DNA from: an uncultured Demequina sp.
Lineage (GTDB): Bacteria; Actinomycetota; Actinomycetes; Actinomycetales; Demequinaceae
Reading direction: 5' to 3'
Length of the DNA stretch: 5,460 bases
NCBI GenBank assembly: GCA_937925595.1
Contig: CALALQ010000394.1
Coordinates: 1-5,460 of the forward strand
The notes below the pieces were generated by a model that had not been told where the DNA came from, did not search any database, and saw nothing but the letters and a program-made list of their open reading frames with translations. Of the stretch, positions 1-5,331 are shown piece after piece (positions within the stretch are counted from its first letter, which is position 1; each line of letters opens with the position of its first letter). The position numbers and the translations under genes were made by a program.

Positions 1-149
1 CCGGCCTCGAGGTCGACGAACAGGGTCGATCCTTCCGGCAGCGTCTTGAGCTGGCTGGTCTTGCCGATGCCGCTCTTGCCTAGAAGCACGAGCTTCACGC
101 CCTGCTTCTCGCGCAGCCGCTGGTCGGCGGTGATGATGGGAAGGGCCAT
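1..149 (-). CDS. P-loop ATPase, AAA_24 / phage nucleotide-binding type (5'-end of gene, runs off left edge)
   Basis: The first 49 codons of a gene entering from the left edge; its C-terminal part lies outside the window. The visible protein begins MALPIITADQRLREKQGVKL and continues into a Walker A motif, GKSGIGKTS at residues 24-32 (G24, G29, K30, T31), preceded by a hydrophobic strand (VLLG). A second strand ending in an acidic run (FVDLEAG, residues 44-50) follows. This arrangement matches the RecA-like phage nucleotide-binding proteins (AAA_24, related to Sak4 single-strand annealing ATPases) common in prophages and integrative elements. It would bind and hydrolyse ATP in the cytoplasm; a role in DNA recombination or replication is inferred from the family, not seen. 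Its ATG shares a base with the stop of the BRO-like gene (TGATG), and a full Shine-Dalgarno lies inside that gene's last codons, so the two are probably translationally coupled. The Walker A call is firm; the exact family is less certain without the rest. Confidence 0.8.
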   Translation of the reverse strand, partial: MALPIITADQRLREKQGVKLVLLGKSGIGKTSQLKTLPEGSTLFVDLEA

Positions 150-922
150 CACGCCACCTCCTTCAGCCGCTCCGCGACCGCCGGGTTCCAGAGGATCTGG
201 TAGCCGCTGTGCCCGTTGCGCGAGTACGGCATGGCTTCGGCCCAGACCTCGCCGGCTTCGGTCAGTTCCCACTCGTCCCGCTCGTTGCGCAACTGCAGGC
301 CGTGGTGGGCCAGGCGCTGGTTGGTGGCCTTGGCCGACAGGCCGAGCAGCCTGCCCAGCTGGGTGGCGTTGAGCGAGCAGATCGCCTCGTTCGCGGCAGT
401 GTCCCTGGCAGGAAGGGCGCGGCGCAGCGTCTCGACCGCCAAGCCCGTGTTCTCCTGGATGCAGGTGAGCGTGGCCGCCATCGCGATGCCGGGCTTGACC
501 CCCGGCACCTTGGCCACGGCCTCGCCGATCAGCAGCAGAGCGGCGACGCGGTCCTGGGTGGGTGCCGGCAGGGTCGGGCGTGCACTTGGCGCCGTGTAGC
601 TGCCCGTCTTGCGGATCGCCGGCAGCACCTCGTGTGTCACCCAGCGCTTGAAGTGCTTGGCCTCGCGCTTGCGGCTACCCAGCACCAGGCTGTAGAGGCC
701 GGGCTCGTTGACGACGTTGACCTGGTCATTGCCGCGCGAGATGCCCTGAATTGAGATCAGGGCTTGCTCGTCAGGGTCCAGTCGCGCCAGGGCGCGGGTG
801 GTGTTCGGCAGTTCAAGAACCGCGCACACATCCGCCGCGACGAACCACGGTTCGCCTTGGGCATCCGTGACGACCCGGACCGGACGGCCTTCGAAATCAA
901 ACGGGATCAGTTCGGTGCTCAT
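149..922 (-). CDS. BRO-N domain protein, phage antirepressor-like
   Basis: A 257-residue protein with an N-terminal BRO-N domain at about residues 5-108. Visible hallmarks are the PWFVAADVCAVLEL segment (25-38) and the NEPGLYSLVLGSRKREAKHF stretch (72-91), followed by KRWVTHEVLPAIRKTGSY (92-109). A proline-rich linker (about 110-122) leads to a helical region and a second HTH-like segment, NATQLGRLLGLSAKATNQRL (185-204), ending in YQILWNPAV. BRO-N domains occur in phage antirepressors and are thought to bind DNA; the C-terminal part may be a second DNA- or protein-binding module. A likely role is regulation of phage or element genes, inferred from the family. The start is supported by GGAGGAG (929-935, minus) 6 nt upstream, overlapping the previous gene's stop region. 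It is the third gene of the leftward operon, 3 nt after its upstream neighbour and overlapping the ATPase gene by one base. Confidence 0.85.
   Translation of the reverse strand: MSTELIPFDFEGRPVRVVTDAQGEPWFVAADVCAVLELPNTTRALARLDPDEQALISIQGISRGNDQVNVVNEPGLYSLVLGSRKREAKHFKRWVTHEVLPAIRKTGSYTAPSARPTLPAPTQDRVAALLLIGEAVAKVPGVKPGIAMAATLTCIQENTGLAVETLRRALPARDTAANEAICSLNATQLGRLLGLSAKATNQRLAHHGLQLRNERDEWELTEAGEVWAEAMPYSRNGHSGYQILWNPAVAERLKEVA
155..163 (-). promoter_or_regulatory. Strong ribosome binding site for the P-loop ATPase gene
   Basis: On the minus strand the sequence AAGGAGGTG is a near-full complement of the 16S rRNA 3' end and sits 5 nt before the ATG at 149. It is made from the last sense codons of the BRO-like gene (encoding Lys-Glu-Val). 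This fixes the ATPase start and supports coupled translation. Confidence 0.8.
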
Positions 923-925
923 GGA

Positions 926-1405
926 TCACTCCTCCGAGACGAGGGCCAGCCGGAACGTGGGCTTGCCGGGCTTGACGGTGCGGGCGGCCTCGAACCCGGC
1001 GCGCAGTGCCGGCGGCCAGTTGGAGAAGCGCGATTCCGAGACGGAGTACTCGACGTCCAGGTAGTCCTCGACCTTCTCGCCGGCGGCGGCGATGCGCCGG
1101 GCGATGGCGGCCAGTTGCGCCTGGTCCCAGGACACGCGCTTCGGGACATCGACCGTCACGCGAAGCAGCCCGTCCTTCAGGTGCACGACGCCGAAGTCCT
1201 TGCCCGCCTCGAGGCGGGCAGCACGGGCCTGCTCGCCGTAGGCGGCCTCCAGCGCAGCGTCGAACTTGGCGCGGGCTTGCTTGAGCCAGGCGAGCGCTTC
1301 GTCGAGGTTGCGGCTGATCTGCGCCTTCTGGGCGGGCGGGAGTTGAGCCAGCTGGCCGACGGACATCGCGGCGATGTCGGCGGGGTAGAGGGTGAGGTCG
1401 CTCAT
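926..1405 (-). CDS. Conserved-looking hypothetical protein of a phage-type operon
   Basis: A 159-residue protein beginning MSDLTLYPADIAAMSVGQLA. I do not recognise a named family. Residues about 15-68 look helical and charged (possible coiled coil: SRNLDEALAWLKQARAKFDA). A mixed alpha/beta part follows, with strands near FGVVHLKDGLLRVTVDVPKR (71-90), a helix (95-108) and a C-terminal tail ending FRLALVSEE. There is no signal peptide, membrane segment or nucleotide-binding motif, so it is probably cytoplasmic. The frame stays open upstream to 1480, but that extension would overlap the HTH gene. The ATG at 1405 is 10 nt after the HTH stop and has GAGG (1414-1417, minus) 8 nt before it. Its place between an HTH regulator and a BRO/ATPase pair suggests a function linked to phage or element DNA metabolism; this is inference from context only. 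Confidence 0.75.
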   Translation of the reverse strand: MSDLTLYPADIAAMSVGQLAQLPPAQKAQISRNLDEALAWLKQARAKFDAALEAAYGEQARAARLEAGKDFGVVHLKDGLLRVTVDVPKRVSWDQAQLAAIARRIAAAGEKVEDYLDVEYSVSESRFSNWPPALRAGFEAARTVKPGKPTFRLALVSEE

Positions 1406-1415
1406 GGCCGCCGCC

Positions 1416-1679
1416 TCACTGGTATGCCCGTGCGAAGGTCGAGTAGCGCGAGACGCGCCGCTCGAAGGCCTCGACGTCACTGATCAGGTAGGTGACGCGC
1501 GAGCCGAGCTTGCAGAAGACCGGGCCGAGTTGTTCCTGGCGCCAACGGCGCAGGGTGTGGACGGACAACCGCCAGCGAGCGGCGAGTTCGAACTCGTTCA
1601 GAGCGATGGGGGTCGCATCCGGTGCCGATGCCGGGCGGGCGTCCCGGCCGGATTGAACAGGTGCAGCGAGGATTTGCAT
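1416..1679 (-). CDS. Small MerR/AlpA-like helix-turn-helix DNA-binding protein (HTH_17 type)
   Basis: An 87-residue protein and the first gene of the leftward operon. After a low-complexity Ala/Pro-rich N-terminus (1-25), residues about 26-76 form the short HTH_17 / excisionase-like fold. The recognition part reads NEFELAARWRLSVHTLRRWR (28-47), followed by the wing LGSRVTYLISDVEAFERR (58-75). Proteins of this kind act as excisionases (bending DNA at attachment sites) or as small transcription regulators in prophages and integrative elements; which applies here cannot be told from sequence. AAGGAG on the minus strand (1687-1692) lies 7 nt before the ATG and supports the start, but its GGAG core falls inside a perfect inverted repeat. 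The gene is transcribed away from another HTH gene at 1908, with which it shares the control region. Confidence 0.82.
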   Translation of the reverse strand: MQILAAPVQSGRDARPASAPDATPIALNEFELAARWRLSVHTLRRWRQEQLGPVFCKLGSRVTYLISDVEAFERRVSRYSTFARAYQ

Positions 1680-1682
1680 GGC

Positions 1683-1707
1683 GAGGCTCCTTGTGTTTGG
1701 GAGCCTC
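1683..1707 (-). promoter_or_regulatory. Inverted repeat enclosing the ribosome binding site of the HTH gene
   Basis: An 8-bp perfect inverted repeat: GAGGCTCC at 1683-1690 and GGAGCCTC at 1700-1707, with a 9-nt spacer. In the leftward mRNA it can fold into a hairpin whose 3' arm includes the GGAG of the Shine-Dalgarno, which could hide the ribosome binding site of the HTH gene. At the DNA level it could instead be an operator for a dimeric regulator. The repeat is seen directly; either function is inferred. Confidence 0.55.
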
Positions 1708-1831
1708 TATTCCATGGGCCGGGGCTTTGGGCTTGGGCGCGAGTCTTTTAGGCGATGGCGCCGATGGGCCGCCCCCGCCCGGCCGGTAGTCTCTCGCCTA
1801 AGTCATTGATGCAACAGAATATCCGCTGCAC

Positions 1832-1858
1832 ATTTCGTTTATTGCGATTTCGTTTGTT
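1832..1858 (+). repeat. Direct repeats ATTTCGTTTRTT overlapping the -35 region (candidate operator)
   Basis: ATTTCGTTTATT at 1832-1843 recurs as ATTTCGTTTGTT at 1847-1858: 11 of 12 bases match, with a 15-bp period. A weaker third copy, GTTTCGGTT (1856-1864, 7 of 9), partly overlaps the second. The copies flank and cover the -35 hexamer and the spacer of the rightward promoter, the usual place for a repressor site. The HTH antitoxin encoded immediately downstream is the obvious candidate binder (inference). Confidence 0.5.
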
Positions 1859-1869
1859 TCGGTTATACT
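1842..1869 (+). promoter_or_regulatory. Sigma-70-type promoter for the antitoxin-toxin-large protein cluster
   Basis: The -10 hexamer TATACT at 1864-1869 differs from TATAAT at one position. A -35 candidate TTGCGA at 1842-1847 matches TTGACA at four of six positions, with a 16-bp spacer. Transcription would start near 1876, giving a leader of about 30 nt before the ATG at 1908. The AT-rich block stands out from the GC-rich surroundings. Confidence 0.6.
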
Positions 1870-1907
1870 GCCCCTTGCTGCGAATCACCCCCTGCCTGGA
1901 GAGCCCC

Positions 1908-2369
1908 ATGACGACCCCCACCATCCCCAAGGCGCTGCCCTCGGCCGAGGACGTCGCGCTCGCCCGGGAGTCCGGGCGCGTGCTCTCGACGGTGCTGCAA
2001 ACGCGCGCCGAGACCCAGCAGATCGACTTCCACGACGACAAGGGCGCGGTGCGCTCGGTGACGCTGCCGACCACGGCGCTGCGGTTGCTGCTGGACGTGC
2101 TGACCGAGATCGGCCAGGGCAATGCCGTCACCGTCATCCCGATCCACGCCGAGCTGACCACGCAGGAAGCGGCGGACCTGCTCAACGTCTCGCGGCCCTT
2201 CCTCGTGCAGTTGCTGGAAAAAGGCGAGATCCCGTTCCACAAGATCGGCACGCATCGTCGGGTGCGTTACCAGGACGTGATCGCCTACAAGCACCGGATC
2301 GATGCCGAGCGCCGCAAGGCCCTCGACGAACTGGCCGCGCAGGCCCAGGAACTCGGCATGGGGTACTGA
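1908..2369 (+). CDS. vapB: Excisionase-type HTH protein, probable antitoxin of a PIN-domain toxin (VapB50-like)
   Basis: A 153-residue protein. Residues about 1-80 form an N-terminal region with helices (VALARESGRVLSTVLQ, 16-31) and short strands. Residues 82-128 are a clear HTH_17/excisionase-like domain: ELTTQEAADLLNVSRPFLVQ (82-101), then the wing FHKIGTHRRVRYQDVIAYK (110-128). A charged helical tail (130-153) could contact the toxin. The gene lies 4 nt before a PIN-domain gene, the standard antitoxin-first layout; a known parallel is mycobacterial VapB50, long listed as a possible excisionase, paired with VapC50. It is therefore expected to bind and neutralise the PIN ribonuclease and to repress its own promoter. 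The frame is open back to 1755, but the ATG at 1908 is preferred because GGAGAG (1898-1903) lies 4 nt upstream and the promoter lies within the longer version. A true excisionase role is a less likely alternative. Confidence 0.8.
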   Translation: MTTPTIPKALPSAEDVALARESGRVLSTVLQTRAETQQIDFHDDKGAVRSVTLPTTALRLLLDVLTEIGQGNAVTVIPIHAELTTQEAADLLNVSRPFLVQLLEKGEIPFHKIGTHRRVRYQDVIAYKHRIDAERRKALDELAAQAQELGMGY

Positions 2370-2373
2370 GCGG

Positions 2374-2946
2374 ATGAGCTCGCACTTCACCGTCGTCTAC
2401 GACGCCTGCGTGCTCTATCCCGCGCCCCTGCGCGATCTGTTGATGCATCTGGCGCTGTCGGACCTGTACCGGGCGCGCTGGAGCGACAGGATTCACGACG
2501 AGTGGATGCGCAACGTGCTGGCCAGCCGTCCCGATCTGACTGCCGAGCAACTCGAGCGCACGCGGCGGCTGATGAACGCCCACGTCCGCGACTGCCTGGT
2601 CACCGGCTTCGAGTACCTGATTGCCTCGATCGAGTTGCCCGACCCCAGCGACCGCCATGTGGTGGCGGCCGCCATCCACGCCGGCGCCAGCCTCATCGTG
2701 ACCTTCAACCTCAAGGACTTCCCGCCCGAGGCGCTCAAGCCCTACAACCTCGCGGCGCAGCATCCGGACGACTTCATCGTCGATCTGCTGGATCTGCACC
2801 CGGCCGGCGTGCTCGAAGCAGTCGCCCGCCACCGCCGCAGTCTGAAGAACCCGCCCAAGTCGGCGGACGACTACCTGGACACCCTGCTGGCGCAGGGGCT
2901 GACGCAATCGGTGGCGGTGATGCGCCCATGGGTCATGGCCATGTGA
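2374..2946 (+). CDS. vapC: PIN-domain ribonuclease, probable VapC-type toxin (VapC50-like)
   Basis: A 190-residue protein with an N-terminal PIN domain (about 5-125) of the PIN_3 kind. Candidate metal-binding acidic residues are D10 (VVYDACVLYP), E43 (HDEWMRNV), D93 (DPSDRHVVAAA) and D115 (TFNLKDF). Such toxins are Mg2+-dependent endoribonucleases that cut tRNA, rRNA or mRNA and stop growth when freed from their antitoxin. The C-terminal part (about 130-190; helical, with DLHPAGVLEAVARHRRSL and DDYLDTLLAQGL) resembles the extra C-terminal domain of VapC50-type proteins; this is from memory of the family. The protein is longer than typical VapC (about 130-140 residues) for this reason. The start at 2374 is chosen because the PIN fold begins right after it; an upstream start at 2302 would lie inside the antitoxin gene. 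Only a weak Shine-Dalgarno is visible, so translation probably depends on coupling to the antitoxin stop 4 nt upstream, favouring antitoxin excess. Confidence 0.85.
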   Translation: MSSHFTVVYDACVLYPAPLRDLLMHLALSDLYRARWSDRIHDEWMRNVLASRPDLTAEQLERTRRLMNAHVRDCLVTGFEYLIASIELPDPSDRHVVAAAIHAGASLIVTFNLKDFPPEALKPYNLAAQHPDDFIVDLLDLHPAGVLEAVARHRRSLKNPPKSADDYLDTLLAQGLTQSVAVMRPWVMAM

Positions 2947-2962
2947 GGCACCGCGCTGTATC

Positions 2963-2968
2963 GGAGGG
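2963..2968 (+). promoter_or_regulatory. Strong ribosome binding site of the 751-residue gene
   Basis: GGAGGG lies 3 nt before the ATG at 2972 (the overlapping GGAG ends 1 nt before it). It is much stronger than the toxin's own site, so the large protein may be made in greater amount than the toxin from the same transcript. Confidence 0.6.
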
Positions 2969-2971
2969 AGC

Positions 2972-5227
2972 ATGGGCAAGAAGACCCTGACCAACGCACA
3001 CTGTCTGCTGGAGCTGGTCGAGCGCGTGCCGGCCTCAGTCCTCAAGCTGTTCGCCGGCCTGCCCGAGTGCCTGGGACTGCAGCGCGGGTTTGATTGGACG
3101 CGGGCGGACAAGGAGCTGAGCGCTGCCCTCATCGAGCACATCAAGCACCTGCGCAAGGAGCAGCGCGATCCGGCCGAGCGCGAAGCCTTGCGGGTGCTGC
3201 GCCTGAGCACCGCACGCGGGGCCGCCATCCTCGCCACCGTCGCCGAGCAGCTCTACGACGAGGACCTGCTCGCACGGTTTCGTGCGCAAGAAGGCGGCGA
3301 GGTCGGTCGCGCGGTGTGGATGCGCACGCACAGCGAGGCCTCGATCAAGCTCTTCGACACTGCCGAGTCCATCGTCAACACCCAGGACCTGAAGGGGCTC
3401 AAGCGCCTGCACGACGCGTTCGACGTGCCCGGCGAGGCGCCGCCCTTCCTGTGGAACGATGCGGTCAAGGACCGGCTGGAAGCGCAACTCACCGAGGCGA
3501 TGCGGCTGGCTGAGCCCTGCGAGGTCATCCACGTGGCCGTGGAGGAGCCGGACCGGCAAGGCCAGACCCAGACGACGCACTACCTCGTGGTGCGCTTCGC
3601 CGGCGATCAGGTGGCCGCGGTGGAGATGCGCAACCGCCAGCGCAAGAGCTTCTTCTACTTCCCGGCGCGCGACGCCACCCTCATCTACGCGCCTCATCGT
3701 GGGCTCGTCGAAGTCTTTGCCCCGACGCTGGGCACCCGTGCGCCGCTGGCCAACGTGCTGTCCCGGCACGGCTTCAAGGCCCCCTTGTCGAACCGTCCGC
3801 TGGACCGCTCGCGCTACGACCTGTCGCGCTTTGCGCGGCCACTGAAGGACACCAAGCCGCGCATCGACGGGGGCCGCATCGAGCGGCTGTATCTGACCGA
3901 AGCCAAGGCTTTGCTTGGGCATGCCACGGACGCCGTCACGCTGCACATCGACAGCGGCGCAGAACTGCACGAGGTGATCGACGAGCGCTGGGGCAACCAC
4001 CCCTTCGCGCAGCCTGGTGCCTTGCTCGGTGTGACCCTGGTGGCCGAACTGGTGTTCGAGGGGGAGACGGCGGCCACCCCGCTGGCCATCGTGCTGGCCG
4101 AGCCCGGTCGCTGCAGCCTGGCTGGCGAGAAAGACCAACGCCTGCGCCGCGCCGGGATGCAACTGCTCGAGGCCCTGGGGGTGCGCAAACCGCTGCACCC
4201 GGGCTGCGGGCGGGACGATCCGAGCCTGATCGCGCAGGTGGCCCGGCTTCTGGAGAGCGCCAGCAGCCCGATGGACGGCTTCGCACTGCATAAGCTCGGC
4301 ATCGACATCGAGCGGCTGCAGGACGAAGGCATCCTCATCGAAGGCGAGCGCATCGCCGAGCTGTCGGTCCCCGTCGACGAAGGCGAGCCGATGAAGGTGG
4401 TGCTCGAACGCTGCGCCGATGCCGACACCGTGCGCTACCGCGATCCTCTGACGGGCAACGACGTGGTCATGCCGGCCCGTCTCGCCCGGCGCTGGAAGGT
4501 GCAGCTGGACTGGTTGCGCGAGGAATTGATCACGGCGCTGGGATCGGCCTTGAAAGGACCCCGCAGTCGGCACTTCGACGACGAGCCGGTGTTCCTTGGC
4601 GAGATCGACATCGACGGCCATGCCGTGGCGCTGTACTTCGCCTCCAGGATGTCCCACGAGCGCGCGTACGCGAAAGTCGACGCTGCGCTGAGGCTTCGTC
4701 CGCGCCCGGTGGCGGGCGTGGTGTTGACGACGACCTCGACGCCGCTGCCATTCGCCGGCACCAATGTCGTCATTCCCATCGAGGATGTGCTCGCCGATGC
4801 GGGCAACGGCAGCGCCATCGACCTGGACCGGCTGAAGGTGGCCTATCGCCACGGGCAACTGGCGGCCATGGGCGGGTCGACGGTGACGCTCAAGGTCGCC
4901 CCCGATGGTCACGCGGCGACGCTGTACCTTCCGGGCAAGGCGCCGTGGCGGGTCACGGGCAAAGCAAGGATCGCCGTCTTGCAGCGGCTGGTGGAGGCCT
5001 GGGCCGCAGGAACGCCCCACGTCAACACGAAGGCGCTGATGGCCGGCACGGGCTGCACGTCTCCGGCCAACCTCTTCACCGGCAAGCACTCGCCCTGGCG
5101 TGACTATCTCGAAAAGGTCCCAGGCACGCGGGCGTGGCAGCTGAAGCTGACCCCACTCGATCGAGTGATCGTCGATGACAGCGACACGCGCAGCGCTGCG
5201 ATCGAAGCAGTCACCGAAGACGTCTGA
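2972..5227 (+). CDS. Large (751-residue) protein of unknown function, third gene of the PIN/HTH cluster
   Basis: I do not recognise this protein. The N-terminal 180 residues look almost all helical and charged (for example WTRADKELSAALIEHIKHLR, 42-61). Residues about 183-250 look beta-rich (HYLVVRFAGDQVAAVEMR, then FFYFPARDATLIYAPHRGLV). Residues 300-465 are mixed alpha/beta with an AEPGRCSLAGEKDQRLRRAG segment (376-395). Residues 538-610 are another alpha/beta unit (GEIDIDGHAVALYFASRMSH; GVVLTTTSTPLPF). The end (about 646-727) reads like a winged helix: short strands, helix KARIAVLQRLVEAWAAG (664-680), helix near 684-703, then SPWRDYLEK and WQLKL. No Walker A, clustered cysteines, signal peptide or membrane segment is visible, so it is probably soluble. 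The ATG at 2972 follows the toxin stop by 25 nt and has a strong ribosome binding site, so it is probably co-transcribed with the pair. A role as a third component (sensor, regulator or effector) is inference; it could also be independent cargo. Confidence 0.88.
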   Translation: MGKKTLTNAHCLLELVERVPASVLKLFAGLPECLGLQRGFDWTRADKELSAALIEHIKHLRKEQRDPAEREALRVLRLSTARGAAILATVAEQLYDEDLLARFRAQEGGEVGRAVWMRTHSEASIKLFDTAESIVNTQDLKGLKRLHDAFDVPGEAPPFLWNDAVKDRLEAQLTEAMRLAEPCEVIHVAVEEPDRQGQTQTTHYLVVRFAGDQVAAVEMRNRQRKSFFYFPARDATLIYAPHRGLVEVFAPTLGTRAPLANVLSRHGFKAPLSNRPLDRSRYDLSRFARPLKDTKPRIDGGRIERLYLTEAKALLGHATDAVTLHIDSGAELHEVIDERWGNHPFAQPGALLGVTLVAELVFEGETAATPLAIVLAEPGRCSLAGEKDQRLRRAGMQLLEALGVRKPLHPGCGRDDPSLIAQVARLLESASSPMDGFALHKLGIDIERLQDEGILIEGERIAELSVPVDEGEPMKVVLERCADADTVRYRDPLTGNDVVMPARLARRWKVQLDWLREELITALGSALKGPRSRHFDDEPVFLGEIDIDGHAVALYFASRMSHERAYAKVDAALRLRPRPVAGVVLTTTSTPLPFAGTNVVIPIEDVLADAGNGSAIDLDRLKVAYRHGQLAAMGGSTVTLKVAPDGHAATLYLPGKAPWRVTGKARIAVLQRLVEAWAAGTPHVNTKALMAGTGCTSPANLFTGKHSPWRDYLEKVPGTRAWQLKLTPLDRVIVDDSDTRSAAIEAVTEDV

Positions 5228-5268
5228 CCGCCGTTGAGGCGTCAGCGCGCCGCGCCGATTGATCGGCG
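5225..5268 (+). terminator. Two adjacent hairpins after the large gene, without a U-tract
   Basis: The first is TGAC-GCC (5225-5232, one bulged C) pairing with GGC-GTCA (5238-5244), including the stop codon. The second is CGCCGA (5253-5258) pairing with TCGGCG (5263-5268) around a TTGA loop; as DNA it is a 7-bp inverted repeat with a 2-bp centre. No run of T follows, so a classical intrinsic terminator is not supported. They could slow RNA decay, weakly terminate, or act as a regulator site for the next gene. Confidence 0.3.
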
Positions 5269-5331
5269 TTGCGATCCGCTTCGGAAATCTGCGCACATCA
5301 TCCCTGGCGGTTTCGATTCCCTGGAGCCGTC

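Larger units (their letters stand above)
1680..1907. other. Divergent intergenic control region
   Basis: A 228-bp gap between two divergently transcribed HTH genes. From left to right it holds the inverted repeat over the leftward ribosome binding site, a very GC-rich stretch (about 1720-1795), and then an AT-richer block (about 1800-1870) with the rightward promoter and direct repeats. No convincing -35/-10 pair was found for the leftward operon. A plus-strand open frame from 1755 crosses this region but contains the promoter and is unlikely to be coding. Confidence 0.6.

Noticed and set aside
1406..1480. Upstream extension of the 159-residue protein gene
   Set aside because: It would overlap the HTH gene by 65 bases. 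The ATG at 1405 is well placed after the HTH stop, with GAGG before it.
764..1483. A 239-codon plus-strand open frame opposite the leftward operon
   Set aside because: It lies antisense to the BRO-like and 159-residue protein genes, has Gly/Arg-rich shadow composition and no ribosome binding site I can support.
1786..1814. Possible leftward promoter with TTGCAT as -35
   Set aside because: At 17-bp spacing the -10 would be GACTAC, which matches the consensus at only two positions; too weak to call.
1755..1907. N-terminal extension of the HTH antitoxin gene (51 extra codons)
   Set aside because: The extension contains the -35/-10 promoter and direct repeats, lacks a ribosome binding site, and encodes an Arg/Leu/Phe-rich stretch unlike the rest. 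The ATG at 1908 has GGAGAG upstream.
2302..2373. N-terminal extension of the PIN gene overlapping the antitoxin
   Set aside because: It overlaps 68 bases of the antitoxin gene and encodes an Arg/Pro/Ser-rich shadow. The PIN fold starts just after the ATG at 2374.
2182..3237. A 351-codon minus-strand open frame opposite the antitoxin/toxin genes
   Set aside because: It is antisense to the HTH, PIN and start of the large gene, with Arg/His/Gln-rich texture and no domain. The sense frames carry clear HTH and PIN motifs.
3035..5296. A 753-codon open frame on the minus strand covering the whole large gene
   Set aside because: GC-rich codon use keeps antisense frames open. The translation is rich in Arg, His, Gln and Gly without recognisable folds, while the plus-strand frame has a good ribosome binding site and plausible protein texture.
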